The notes under the pieces are model-generated. The model saw only the letters and a list, made by a program, of their open reading frames with translations. It ran no database searches and was not told the DNA's origin. Shown piece by piece: positions 1 through 4,395 of a DNA stretch of 7,911 bases (the first letter of the stretch is position 1; each line of letters opens with the position of its first letter). The position numbers were made by a program, and so were the translations under genes. The DNA is from Clostridia bacterium (GTDB lineage: Bacteria; Bacillota; Clostridia; Oscillospirales; RGIG577): assembly GCA_017419325.1 (NCBI GenBank), contig JAFOLN010000134.1, forward strand, positions 1 through 7,911, read 5' to 3'.

Positions 1-80
1 GCGACCGAAGTCTTTAGAACGAAGTTCTAAAAAGAAATGTTGTTAGAGCAGGAAATATGCTTTGCAAATCTGCAAAGGGT

Positions 81-140
81 AATTAGACAATCCCTCAGTC
101 ACGCCTTTGGCGTGCCAGCTCCCTTTACACAAGGGAGCCT
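81..140. repeat. Interspersed repeat unit A (double hairpin)
   Basis: The unit carries two adjacent hairpins: CACGCC-TTT-GGCGTG (100-114) and GCTCCCTT-TACAC-AAGGGAGC (118-138), preceded by an AATTAGACAATCCCTCAGTC leader. From memory, text of this type, with a variable first stem and a conserved second stem, is scattered between genes in many gut Clostridia genomes. I could not check that here. The first stem could vary by compensatory change between copies, which would point to selection on structure. Confidence 0.5.
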
Positions 141-178
141 AAGAGATTCTTCGGCGCGTTCGCGCCTCAGAATGACAT
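141..178. repeat. Interspersed repeat unit B (GATTCTTC...GAATGAC hairpin)
   Basis: A nested inverted repeat has outer arms ATTCT (146-150) and AGAAT (169-173) and inner arms GGCGCG (153-158) and CGCGCC (161-166). It abuts unit A directly. GAATGAC recurs at 358-364 in a GC-rich setting, so a second, diverged copy may be present there. I recall similar elements as common intergenic repeats in gut Firmicutes, which is unverified. Confidence 0.45.
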
Positions 179-189
179 GAGGGGGAGCC

Positions 190-248
190 TCCTGCGGCTG
201 GCGGGGGAGGGTGTGACACCTCATCCGTCTGCTTCGCAGACACCTTCC
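190..248. repeat. Interspersed repeat unit C (CTCATCCGTCTGC hairpin)
   Basis: This segment contains GGTGT-G-ACACC (210-220) followed by GTCTGC-TTC-GCAGAC (227-241) and then CACCTTCC. It follows units A and B almost without spacer, giving a mosaic. By recollection this is another recurrent intergenic element type in gut Clostridia. Its function and mobility are unknown. Confidence 0.4.
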
Positions 249-412
249 GACCGGGGTCCCTGGAAAATACGCGCAGCGGATTTTTTGGGGTGGTTCCTAG
301 GGGAAGGCTTTGAATACCACGCTTTTTTGGGAGGAAAAGGTCGGAGCGGGGCGCCCCGGAATGACGCGGGGCGCAGATTATACCCGCGCCGGGTGTGGGC
401 AAATATGCGCAC

Positions 413-449
413 AAAAAAAGACGCAAAGGCGATTGCCTTTGCGTCTTTC
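413..449 (-). terminator. Intrinsic terminator of the lipoyl-E1 operon
   Basis: Read on the minus strand, a perfect 11-bp stem GACGCAAAGGC / GCCTTTGCGTC (445-435 and 430-420) with a 4-base loop is followed by a run of seven T (419-413). It begins about 17 bases after the E1 beta stop codon. The plus-strand reading has only three T after the stem, so termination mainly serves the minus-strand operon. Confidence 0.9.
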
Positions 450-465
450 GCAGTATATGCGGTAA

Positions 466-1440
466 TTATTTTGCAAGTTCCTTCAGAGCTGCAAGGTAGT
501 CTTCCTTGGAAGGATAGAGGAACTTCGGGCCGGTGTCGCCGAATGCGGACGGAGCGTTGTGCGCGCCGACACGCTTTACGGGCTTCTTTAAGGACTCGAG
601 GCAGTTCTCTGCGATAAGAGCGGAGAGGCACTGCATCATGGAGTTTCTCTCAGGAGCTTCCGTTACGAGGAGAACCTTACCGGTCTTCTTTACGGACTCA
701 TAGATAGCAGCCGTATCGAACGGAACGAGCATAACGGTGTTGAGGATTTCAACCGAGAGACCGGTCTCCTTCTCGAACTCTTCTGCTGCTGCAGTAGCGT
801 TTACGAGAGCGGAATGATAACCGATAAGGGTGATATCCTTACCTTCCTTCATCTTGAGCGTACCCTTTTCAAGAGTCGGAACCGGAAGATCATCCGGTAC
901 TTCGCCCATGAGACCTAACTGGCTCTTATCAAAGTAGAAGAGAACCGGGTCGTCATCGCGAACGGAAGCCTGCAGATAAGCCTGAACCTCTGCCGGATAA
1001 GTCGGAGCGCAAACCTTAAGGCCGGGAACGTTTGCGAACCAAGCCTCGTTGTTCTGGGTGTGCGTGCAGCCGCTCTTACCTTTACCGATGGGGAGGAGGT
1101 AAGTTACGGGGCAGGAGAACTGACCGCCGGTGTTGTATCTCTGCTTTGCAGCGATGTTAGCGATACCCTCGCAACCGTAGGTTGCGAAGTCACCGAACAT
1201 GAACTCTACGATCGGTCTGAAGCCGGCCATAGCCGCGCCGATTGCAAAAGTGGTGTACATGGTCTCAGCCAGAGGCATGTCAAGAACTCTGTCCTTGCCG
1301 TACTTCTTGTCGAAGCCTAAGAAATAACCGTATGCACTGCCTGCGGAAGCAGCAAGACCGAGGAGGATGACCTTCTCGTCTTCATCAAACGACTTGGTTA
1401 AACCAGCGTTTATAGCTCTAATTAACGGAATAGTAGCCAT
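466..1440 (-). CDS. Thiamine-diphosphate 2-oxoacid/acetoin dehydrogenase, E1 beta subunit
   Basis: This 324-residue protein is the beta chain of a heterotetrameric E1 that decarboxylates a 2-oxo acid, or cleaves acetoin, and reductively acylates a lipoyl carrier in the cytoplasm. The length fits the family (about 320-340). Visible family blocks are DMPLAET (54-60, with the Glu at 59 expected to contact the thiamine ring), FRPIVEFMFGDFA (74-86), CTHTQNNEAWFANVPGLKV (125-143), RDDDPVLF (161-168), LNTVMLVPFD (233-242) and the C-terminal transketolase-type region with LLVTEAPE (257-264). The usual LLGEDVG near residue 26 reads LLGLAASAG, so an acidic residue common there is missing. The start ATG overlaps the E1 alpha stop by one base (TAATG), and its GGAGGTGCA site lies in the last E1 alpha codons, so the two are translationally coupled. 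The substrate cannot be read from the sequence: pyruvate, branched-chain 2-oxo acids and acetoin are all possible. Confidence 0.9.
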   Translation of the reverse strand: MATIPLIRAINAGLTKSFDEDEKVILLGLAASAGSAYGYFLGFDKKYGKDRVLDMPLAETMYTTFAIGAAMAGFRPIVEFMFGDFATYGCEGIANIAAKQRYNTGGQFSCPVTYLLPIGKGKSGCTHTQNNEAWFANVPGLKVCAPTYPAEVQAYLQASVRDDDPVLFYFDKSQLGLMGEVPDDLPVPTLEKGTLKMKEGKDITLIGYHSALVNATAAAEEFEKETGLSVEILNTVMLVPFDTAAIYESVKKTGKVLLVTEAPERNSMMQCLSALIAENCLESLKKPVKRVGAHNAPSAFGDTGPKFLYPSKEDYLAALKELAK

Positions 1441-2435
1441 TAGATTGCACCTCCTGCATTATTCGACCAAACAGCAGAGTACGCAAGAGCCTGCTCTCTC
1501 GTAGGATCGGGCTGCTTGAAGCCTTCCTCGAAAGCAGCAACCATGATGTCGTCCTGCTCCTTAGCTATCTTCTGAAGACCTGCGTCGTCTATGATACCCA
1601 TTTCCTTGATAACCTTTTCGTATCTTGCAACAGGATCAAGATCAGCAAGCTTCTCTCTGTACTTGGGATCTCTGTAGCCCTGGGGGTCGCCAACGAAGTG
1701 ACCTTCGAATCTGGTGCACTTAACTTCGAGTACGTTCGGCTGGCCCTTTGCTGCGAGGTCAATAGCCTCGAGAAGTGCCTCTGCAACAGCAACGGGGTCG
1801 ATACCGTCAACGGTAACGCCTCTCATGCCGCAGCCCTGTGCACGGAGTGCCAGGTCTTCAACCGGATACTCTTTTTCAGCGGAGCTCTGCATAGCAAAGC
1901 CGTTGTTCTCGATGAAGAATACAACGGGGAGCTTGTAGATAGCTGCAACGTTCATAGCCTCGTAGGTAACGCCCTCGGAAGTAGCGCCGTCACCGTAGAT
2001 TGCGATAACAACTTCCGGATTGCCCTGTGCTCTTCTAGCCCATGCATAACCTACTGCCCACGACCATGCGCCGCCGAGGATGCCCTGTGCGGGGAGGAAG
2101 CCAACGTCGAGCTTCATTACGTGATACTCGCCTGCGAGGCCCTTGCAGGGACCGGTCTGCTTGCAAAGCATCTCGTTGATGAAGTTCTGAAGACCCATTC
2201 TCTTGGAGTTTGCAGGCTGGTCTCTGTGAGTACCAACTGCAGCGGTCTTATGGGGAGTGTACTTTGCAGCCATGATAAGACCTGCCTGTACGCCTTCCTG
2301 ACCGTAGGGGGAGTGGATAGCGCCGGCTATTTTACCGGCCTTGATGTAGTAAATTATTCTTTCACCGAAAGCTCTAGCGTATCTTAAATACTCGTAGATC
2401 TCGATGTACTGCTCATTAGTAAAGCTAATGCTCAT
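1440..2435 (-). CDS. Thiamine-diphosphate 2-oxoacid/acetoin dehydrogenase, E1 alpha subunit
   Basis: This 331-residue alpha chain pairs with the beta chain encoded immediately downstream. The thiamine-diphosphate/Mg motif is clear: GDG at 148-150, EGVTYEAMN at 154-162 and IENNG at 175-179. GQEGVQAG (45-52) and the GHFVGDPQGYRD loop (245-256) are also typical of the family. The block usually written YRDH reads THRDQPANSK (69-78), so a histidine common there is Gln, and GGKGGSMH is replaced by KGLAGEYH (98-105). These changes suggest a divergent branch, closer in feel to acetoin-dehydrogenase-like E1 than to mitochondrial-type pyruvate or branched-chain E1. The ATG at 2435 has GGAGG at 2451-2447. 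Ala is mostly GCT/GCA and Arg mostly AGA, unlike the plus-strand operon, which fits high expression. The family is certain but the substrate is not. Confidence 0.9.
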   Translation of the reverse strand: MSISFTNEQYIEIYEYLRYARAFGERIIYYIKAGKIAGAIHSPYGQEGVQAGLIMAAKYTPHKTAAVGTHRDQPANSKRMGLQNFINEMLCKQTGPCKGLAGEYHVMKLDVGFLPAQGILGGAWSWAVGYAWARRAQGNPEVVIAIYGDGATSEGVTYEAMNVAAIYKLPVVFFIENNGFAMQSSAEKEYPVEDLALRAQGCGMRGVTVDGIDPVAVAEALLEAIDLAAKGQPNVLEVKCTRFEGHFVGDPQGYRDPKYREKLADLDPVARYEKVIKEMGIIDDAGLQKIAKEQDDIMVAAFEEGFKQPDPTREQALAYSAVWSNNAGGAI

Positions 2436-2478
2436 TTACTCTTGCACCTCCATTTTAATTTTTAAATGAAACAAATTT

Positions 2479-2538
2479 ACGGCATATGCCCCGCGAAAGG
2501 ATTTTCCTTTCGCGGTAATCCGGATGGGGCTTTGCCGT
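2479..2538 (-). promoter_or_regulatory. Nested inverted-repeat RNA structure between lipoyl and E1 alpha genes
   Basis: The core is a perfect 10-bp stem CCGCGAAAGG / CCTTTCGCGG (2491-2500, 2506-2515) with a 5-base loop. Outside it, GCC (2488-2490) faces GGC (2528-2530), and ACGGCA (2479-2484) pairs with TGCCGT (2533-2538). The palindromes GGCATATGCC (2481-2490) and ATCCGGAT (2518-2525) lie in the same stretch. No T-run follows on the minus strand, so it is not a standard terminator. It could be a processing or stability element that sets the lipoyl:E1 ratio, or a repeat insertion. Confidence 0.6.
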
Positions 2539-2544
2539 TTAGCG

Positions 2545-2566
2545 GCTGAAATTATTCGATTTCAGC
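2545..2566 (-). other. Small hairpin across the lipoyl gene stop codon
   Basis: GCTGAAAT (2545-2552) and ATTTCAGC (2559-2566) form an 8-bp stem with a 6-base loop that contains most of the stop codon. It stands directly before the larger nested structure, so the lipoyl transcript would end its coding part in two successive hairpins. This may protect the 3' end of a short, abundant message, which is an inference. Confidence 0.45.
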
Positions 2567-2782
2567 GAGAAGGTCGCCGTTAGCAGCGGTTTCACCAACC
2601 TGCTTGTAGATCTTGGTGAGCGTACCGGATACGGGAGCTTCGATCTCCTGGGTCAGCTTCTCGGAAGACAGCTCGTATAACGGCTCGCCCTCCTTTACAG
2701 CATCGCCAACGTTCTTGAACCACTTCTCGATGGTAACGTCGAGGTTGGTCTGTCCAAGGGTAGGAACGATAACCTGGGTCAT
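2552..2782 (-). CDS. Free-standing lipoyl-domain carrier protein
   Basis: This 76-residue protein is a single lipoyl (biotinyl/lipoyl-fold) domain. It opens with MTQVIVPTLGQTN, has the GDAVKEGEPLYEL turn (26-38), the tip SSEKLTQEIEAP (39-50) with the expected lipoylated Lys at 42, and ends in the symmetric half VGETAANGDLLAEIE (62-76). The biotin-type AMKM tip is absent, so lipoylation is favoured. It should shuttle the acyl group made by E1 alpha/beta. In usual complexes this domain is fused to an E2 acyltransferase core, but here the reading frame stops right after the domain, with no linker or E2 core. The ATG at 2782 was chosen because family similarity begins there and AAGGAGGTGC (2800-2791) lies just upstream. 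TTG at 2788 is possible. The ATG at 2812 would place the ribosome binding site inside the gene and next to the -10, so it is rejected. Confidence 0.85.
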   Translation of the reverse strand: MTQVIVPTLGQTNLDVTIEKWFKNVGDAVKEGEPLYELSSEKLTQEIEAPVSGTLTKIYKQVGETAANGDLLAEIE

Positions 2783-2813
2783 TGTCAATTGCACCTCCTT
2801 CTGATAACACAAT

Positions 2814-2842
2814 ATTATATCTTAATGATACTCCATCGTTTG
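2814..2842 (-). promoter_or_regulatory. Probable promoter of the lipoyl-E1 operon
   Basis: On the minus strand a perfect TATAAT (2819-2814) stands 13 bases before the AAGGAGG ribosome binding site of the lipoyl gene. The -35 is weak: CAAACG at 17-bp spacing (2842-2837) or TTCAAA at 19-bp spacing (2844-2839). A weak -35 could mean that an activator helps. It is the only perfect -10 box I found between ilvE and the lipoyl gene. Confidence 0.55.
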
Positions 2843-2895
2843 AATGTTTCCAATAGGAAATAAGTATGATATTTCTTTTTATATGCCTTTTTACA

Positions 2896-3065
2896 AAAAG
2901 CGCGGGATTTTCAAAAAGAACTAAGGTCGCTTTTATTCGTCACGTTTTTTTGGGCAAAAAGCGCAGTGTTTTCGGGCATTGTTCCCATATATCACCCTCC
3001 TTTTCAATGCAGGCGCCCGCCAAATAAGAAAAAAAGAGTATAAACAGGGAAAAGCGCAGGTTTTC
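2896..3065. repeat. Three copies of motif AAAAGCGC-R-G-N-TTTTC
   Basis: Copies read AAAAGCGCGGGATTTTC (2896-2912), AAAAGCGCAGTGTTTTC (2957-2973) and AAAAGCGCAGGTTTTC (3050-3065). All share AAAAGCGC, then R and G, then TTTTC after one or two variable bases. A looser copy with one inserted C lies at 4286-4303 ahead of ilvE. Copies start 61 and 93 bases apart, all upstream of the lipoyl operon promoter. They may be binding sites for a regulator, although A/T runs flank them and chance contributes. Confidence 0.45.
2911..2988 (-). CDS. Possible 25-residue small protein or leader peptide
   Basis: An ORF of 25 codons plus TGA starts with ATG at 2988, seven bases after GGAGG (3000-2996) within AAGGAGGGTGAT, one of the best Shine-Dalgarno matches in the window. 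The peptide begins MGTMPENTALFAQKN, ends SDLSSF, is polar and has no membrane segment or signal. It has no run of Ile, Leu or Val, so it does not look like a classic branched-chain attenuator leader. A TATACT box (3042-3037) lies upstream with no clear -35. Two copies of the AAAAGCGC motif overlap it, so the sequence may instead be selected as regulatory DNA. Its support is the ribosome binding site alone. Confidence 0.35.
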   Translation of the reverse strand: MGTMPENTALFAQKNVTNKSDLSSF

Positions 3066-3068
3066 TAC

Positions 3069-3097
3069 AAAAAAACGCGCCGAAGCGCGTTTTTTTA
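3069..3097 (-). terminator. Intrinsic terminator of ilvE
   Basis: ACGCGC-TTCG-GCGCGT reads on the minus strand as a GC stem with a stable UUCG-type loop, flanked by A-run and T-run that extend the stem and give the U-tract. It starts 21 bases after the ilvE stop. The flanking runs on both sides would also allow termination of plus-strand transcripts. A second small hairpin, AATACT-AA-AGTATT (3097-3110), lies between the stop and this terminator. Confidence 0.9.
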
Positions 3098-3117
3098 ATA
3101 CTAAAGTATTAGTTATT

Positions 3118-4188
3118 TTACTTTACTTCAACGGTCCATCCGAAGCGGTCCGGAATCTTTCCGGTCTGGATGCCGGTGATCTCGTTGTAGAGCATCTGGG
3201 CGGTGGGGCCTATCTTGAAGTCGTTTATTACCATCTTGTTTCCTTCGTAGTTTATCTCGCCTACGGGGGAGATAACGGCCGCGGTGCCGGTGCCGAAGGC
3301 TTCCTCGAGCTTGCCGTTCTTATGAGCCTCGCAAAGCTCGTCCACGCTTACTCTGCGCTCCTCAACGGTAAAGCCCTTGTCGCGCAGCACGTTTATAACG
3401 GAGTCTCTCGTAACGCCGGGGAGCACGCTGCCCTCAAGGAAGGGGGTGACTACCTTGCCGTCTATCTTGAAGAACACGTTCATCGTGCCCACTTCGTCTA
3501 TGTACTTGCGCTCAACGCCGTCGAGCCACAGCACCTGGGTGTAGCCGAGGTCATGAGCCTTTACCTGCGACTTGATGGAAGCGGCGTAGTTCGCGCCCGC
3601 CTTCGTAAAGCCGAGACCGCCGCGAACGGCGCGCACGTATTCCGTCTCGATGAATATCTTTACGGGGTTTATGCCCTCGGGATAATATGCGCCGACAGGC
3701 GAAAGGATTATCGCGAAAAGATAAGTGTCGGAGGGCTTGACGCCGATGAACGGGTCGGTGGCTATCATGAAGGGTCTTATATATAATGAAGTTTCGTCGC
3801 CCTCGGGTATCCAGTCCTTCTCTACCTTTATGAGCTCTAAAAGCGCCTGAAGGAAGTCGTCCTCGGGCACTGCGGGCATGCAAAGGCGGTCAAGGGAGCG
3901 GTTCATGCGGGAGATGTTCTTGTCGGGTCTGAAAAGCAGCACCTTGCCGTCCTTCGTCTTATAGGTCTTCATACCCTCGAAGACCTCCTGAGCATAGTGG
4001 AACACCATCGAGGAAGGATCGAGCGCAAGGGGGCCGTAGGGCACTATGCGCGCATCGTGCCAGCCTTCCTTGGAAGAATAGTTCATAAGGAACATATGGT
4101 CCGAGAATATTCTTCCGAAGCCCAGAGAATGGGGGTCCGGCTTGGCCTTGGGAGCCTTCGTTTTTTCTATTCTGATATCGAGTGACAT
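3118..4188 (-). CDS. ilvE: Branched-chain amino acid aminotransferase
   Basis: This 356-residue cytoplasmic PLP enzyme of fold type IV, the long (eukaryote-like, type II) branched-chain aminotransferase form, interconverts Leu/Ile/Val and their 2-oxo acids with 2-oxoglutarate/glutamate. Visible family blocks are FHYAQEVFEGMKTY (63-76), RPFMIAT (138-144), GFTKAGANYAAS (193-204, with Lys 196 as the expected PLP lysine), QVLWLDG (218-224), DEVGTMNVFF (231-240) and the phosphate-binding GTGTAAVISPVG (299-310). Length and motifs are complete. The ATG at 4188 follows GGAGG (4200-4196) with a 7-base gap. It is a single-gene unit with its own promoter and terminator, oriented toward the lipoyl-E1 operon. 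Its nearness to a 2-oxoacid dehydrogenase E1 suggests, but does not prove, that branched-chain 2-oxo acids are that enzyme's substrates. Confidence 0.95.
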   Translation of the reverse strand: MSLDIRIEKTKAPKAKPDPHSLGFGRIFSDHMFLMNYSSKEGWHDARIVPYGPLALDPSSMVFHYAQEVFEGMKTYKTKDGKVLLFRPDKNISRMNRSLDRLCMPAVPEDDFLQALLELIKVEKDWIPEGDETSLYIRPFMIATDPFIGVKPSDTYLFAIILSPVGAYYPEGINPVKIFIETEYVRAVRGGLGFTKAGANYAASIKSQVKAHDLGYTQVLWLDGVERKYIDEVGTMNVFFKIDGKVVTPFLEGSVLPGVTRDSVINVLRDKGFTVEERRVSVDELCEAHKNGKLEEAFGTGTAAVISPVGEINYEGNKMVINDFKIGPTAQMLYNEITGIQTGKIPDRFGWTVEVK

Positions 4189-4233
4189 AAAAATTCCTCC
4201 GTCCTGCTTTTTAGTATATATTTATTATATATG

Positions 4234-4273
4234 CAAGCGTTTAAATCTAAACTATATTTTATACCAACGCTTG
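4234..4273. repeat. Inverted repeat around the ilvE promoter, CAAGCGTT...AACGCTTG
   Basis: Perfect 8-bp arms CAAGCGTT (4234-4241) and AACGCTTG (4266-4273) have centres 32 bp apart, close to three helical turns. One arm touches the extended -10 box and the other lies between the two candidate -10 boxes. It may be a split operator for ilvE or, in RNA, a long-loop leader stem. Confidence 0.45.
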
Positions 4274-4287
4274 AAAAATTGCAACAA
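4258..4287 (-). promoter_or_regulatory. Candidate ilvE promoter with extended -10
   Basis: On the minus strand TGGTATAAA (4266-4258) is an extended -10, with TTGTTG (4287-4282) at 18-bp spacing as a weak -35. A second box, TATAAT (4229-4224), lies closer to the gene but has no recognisable -35. Either could be used. The first would give a 5' leader of about 60 bases. Confidence 0.45.
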
Positions 4288-4311
4288 AACGCGCTATTTT
4301 TTCGTCAAAAG

Positions 4312-4340
4312 TTGAAGTTTTCAAAAACATATGCGATAAT
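4312..4340 (+). promoter_or_regulatory. Promoter of the plus-strand envelope operon
   Basis: TTGAAG (4312-4317) and GATAAT (4335-4340) are separated by exactly 17 bp, with TG at 4332-4333 making an extended -10. This is the best sigma-A-type promoter in the window. Predicted transcripts start near 4347, about 50 bases before the first gene. A direct repeat ACATATGCG overlaps the -10 and recurs 18 bp downstream over the start site, a position suited to repression. Confidence 0.65.
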
Positions 4341-4395
4341 TTATACATATGCGGGCATATAATAAGGAATATATTCAAACGGGAGGCGGTGAAGA

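Larger units (their letters stand above)
1..412. other. Intergenic tract built of short hairpin repeats, no supported gene
   Basis: This 412-base stretch downstream of the E1 operon terminator has no credible gene. It holds a run of small inverted repeats: TTTAGAAC/GTTCTAAA (13-20, 24-31), CTTTGCA/TGCAAAG (60-66, 71-77), CACGCC/GGCGTG (100-105, 109-114), GCTCCCTT/AAGGGAGC (118-125, 131-138), GGCGCG/CGCGCC (153-158, 161-166), GGTGT/ACACC (210-214, 216-220), GTCTGC/GCAGAC (227-232, 236-241), GGGG/CCCC (348-351, 354-357) and ACCCG/CGGGT (382-386, 390-394). Open frames crossing it on both strands run through the hairpins and lack a ribosome binding site. The string GAATGAC recurs near 171 and 359. 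Nothing is recognised between about 249 and 340. Confidence 0.6.
2813..3117. other. Gap between ilvE and the lipoyl operon
   Basis: This 305-base A/T-rich gap holds, in minus-strand order, the ilvE terminator, three copies of the AAAAGCGC motif, a possible 25-codon ORF with a strong ribosome binding site, and the lipoyl operon promoter. No larger gene fits on either strand. Confidence 0.6.
4189..4395. other. Divergent promoter region between ilvE and the envelope operon
   Basis: This 207-base A/T-rich spacer drives transcription both ways. It holds the ilvE promoter and inverted repeat, a looser copy of the AAAAGCGC motif (4286-4303), the plus-strand promoter, and a direct repeat ACATATGCG (4327-4335, 4345-4353). 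The two predicted promoters do not overlap, so shared control would need a regulator bound between them. Confidence 0.6.

Noticed and set aside
1..30. Possible C-terminus of a gene entering from the left, ending TAA at 28-30
   Set aside because: Nine codons and a hairpin at 13-31 are too little to support a coding call.
37..181. Plus-strand frame running through the hairpin repeats at the left edge
   Set aside because: The protein is simply a translation of repeat units A and B, with no ribosome binding site. Such frames are typical spurious predictions.
81..248. CRISPR array
   Set aside because: The hairpins differ in sequence and length and there are no regular spacers or identical repeats.
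177..631. Frames of 146 codons (plus) and 136 codons (minus) across the repeat tract and the E1 operon terminator
   Set aside because: They read through a clear intrinsic terminator and into the E1 beta coding end, with no ribosome binding site.
1698..2387. Plus-strand frame of 229 codons antisense to E1 alpha
   Set aside because: It lies wholly within a conserved enzyme gene on the other strand, has no ribosome binding site and resembles no family I know.
2479..2538. Intrinsic terminator after the lipoyl gene
   Set aside because: The stem is strong but no T-run follows it on the minus strand, and E1 alpha has no good promoter of its own downstream.
2783..2812. Upstream start of the lipoyl gene at 2812
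   Set aside because: It would overlap the -10 box closely and place the strong ribosome binding site inside the gene. ATG 2782 fits the family start.
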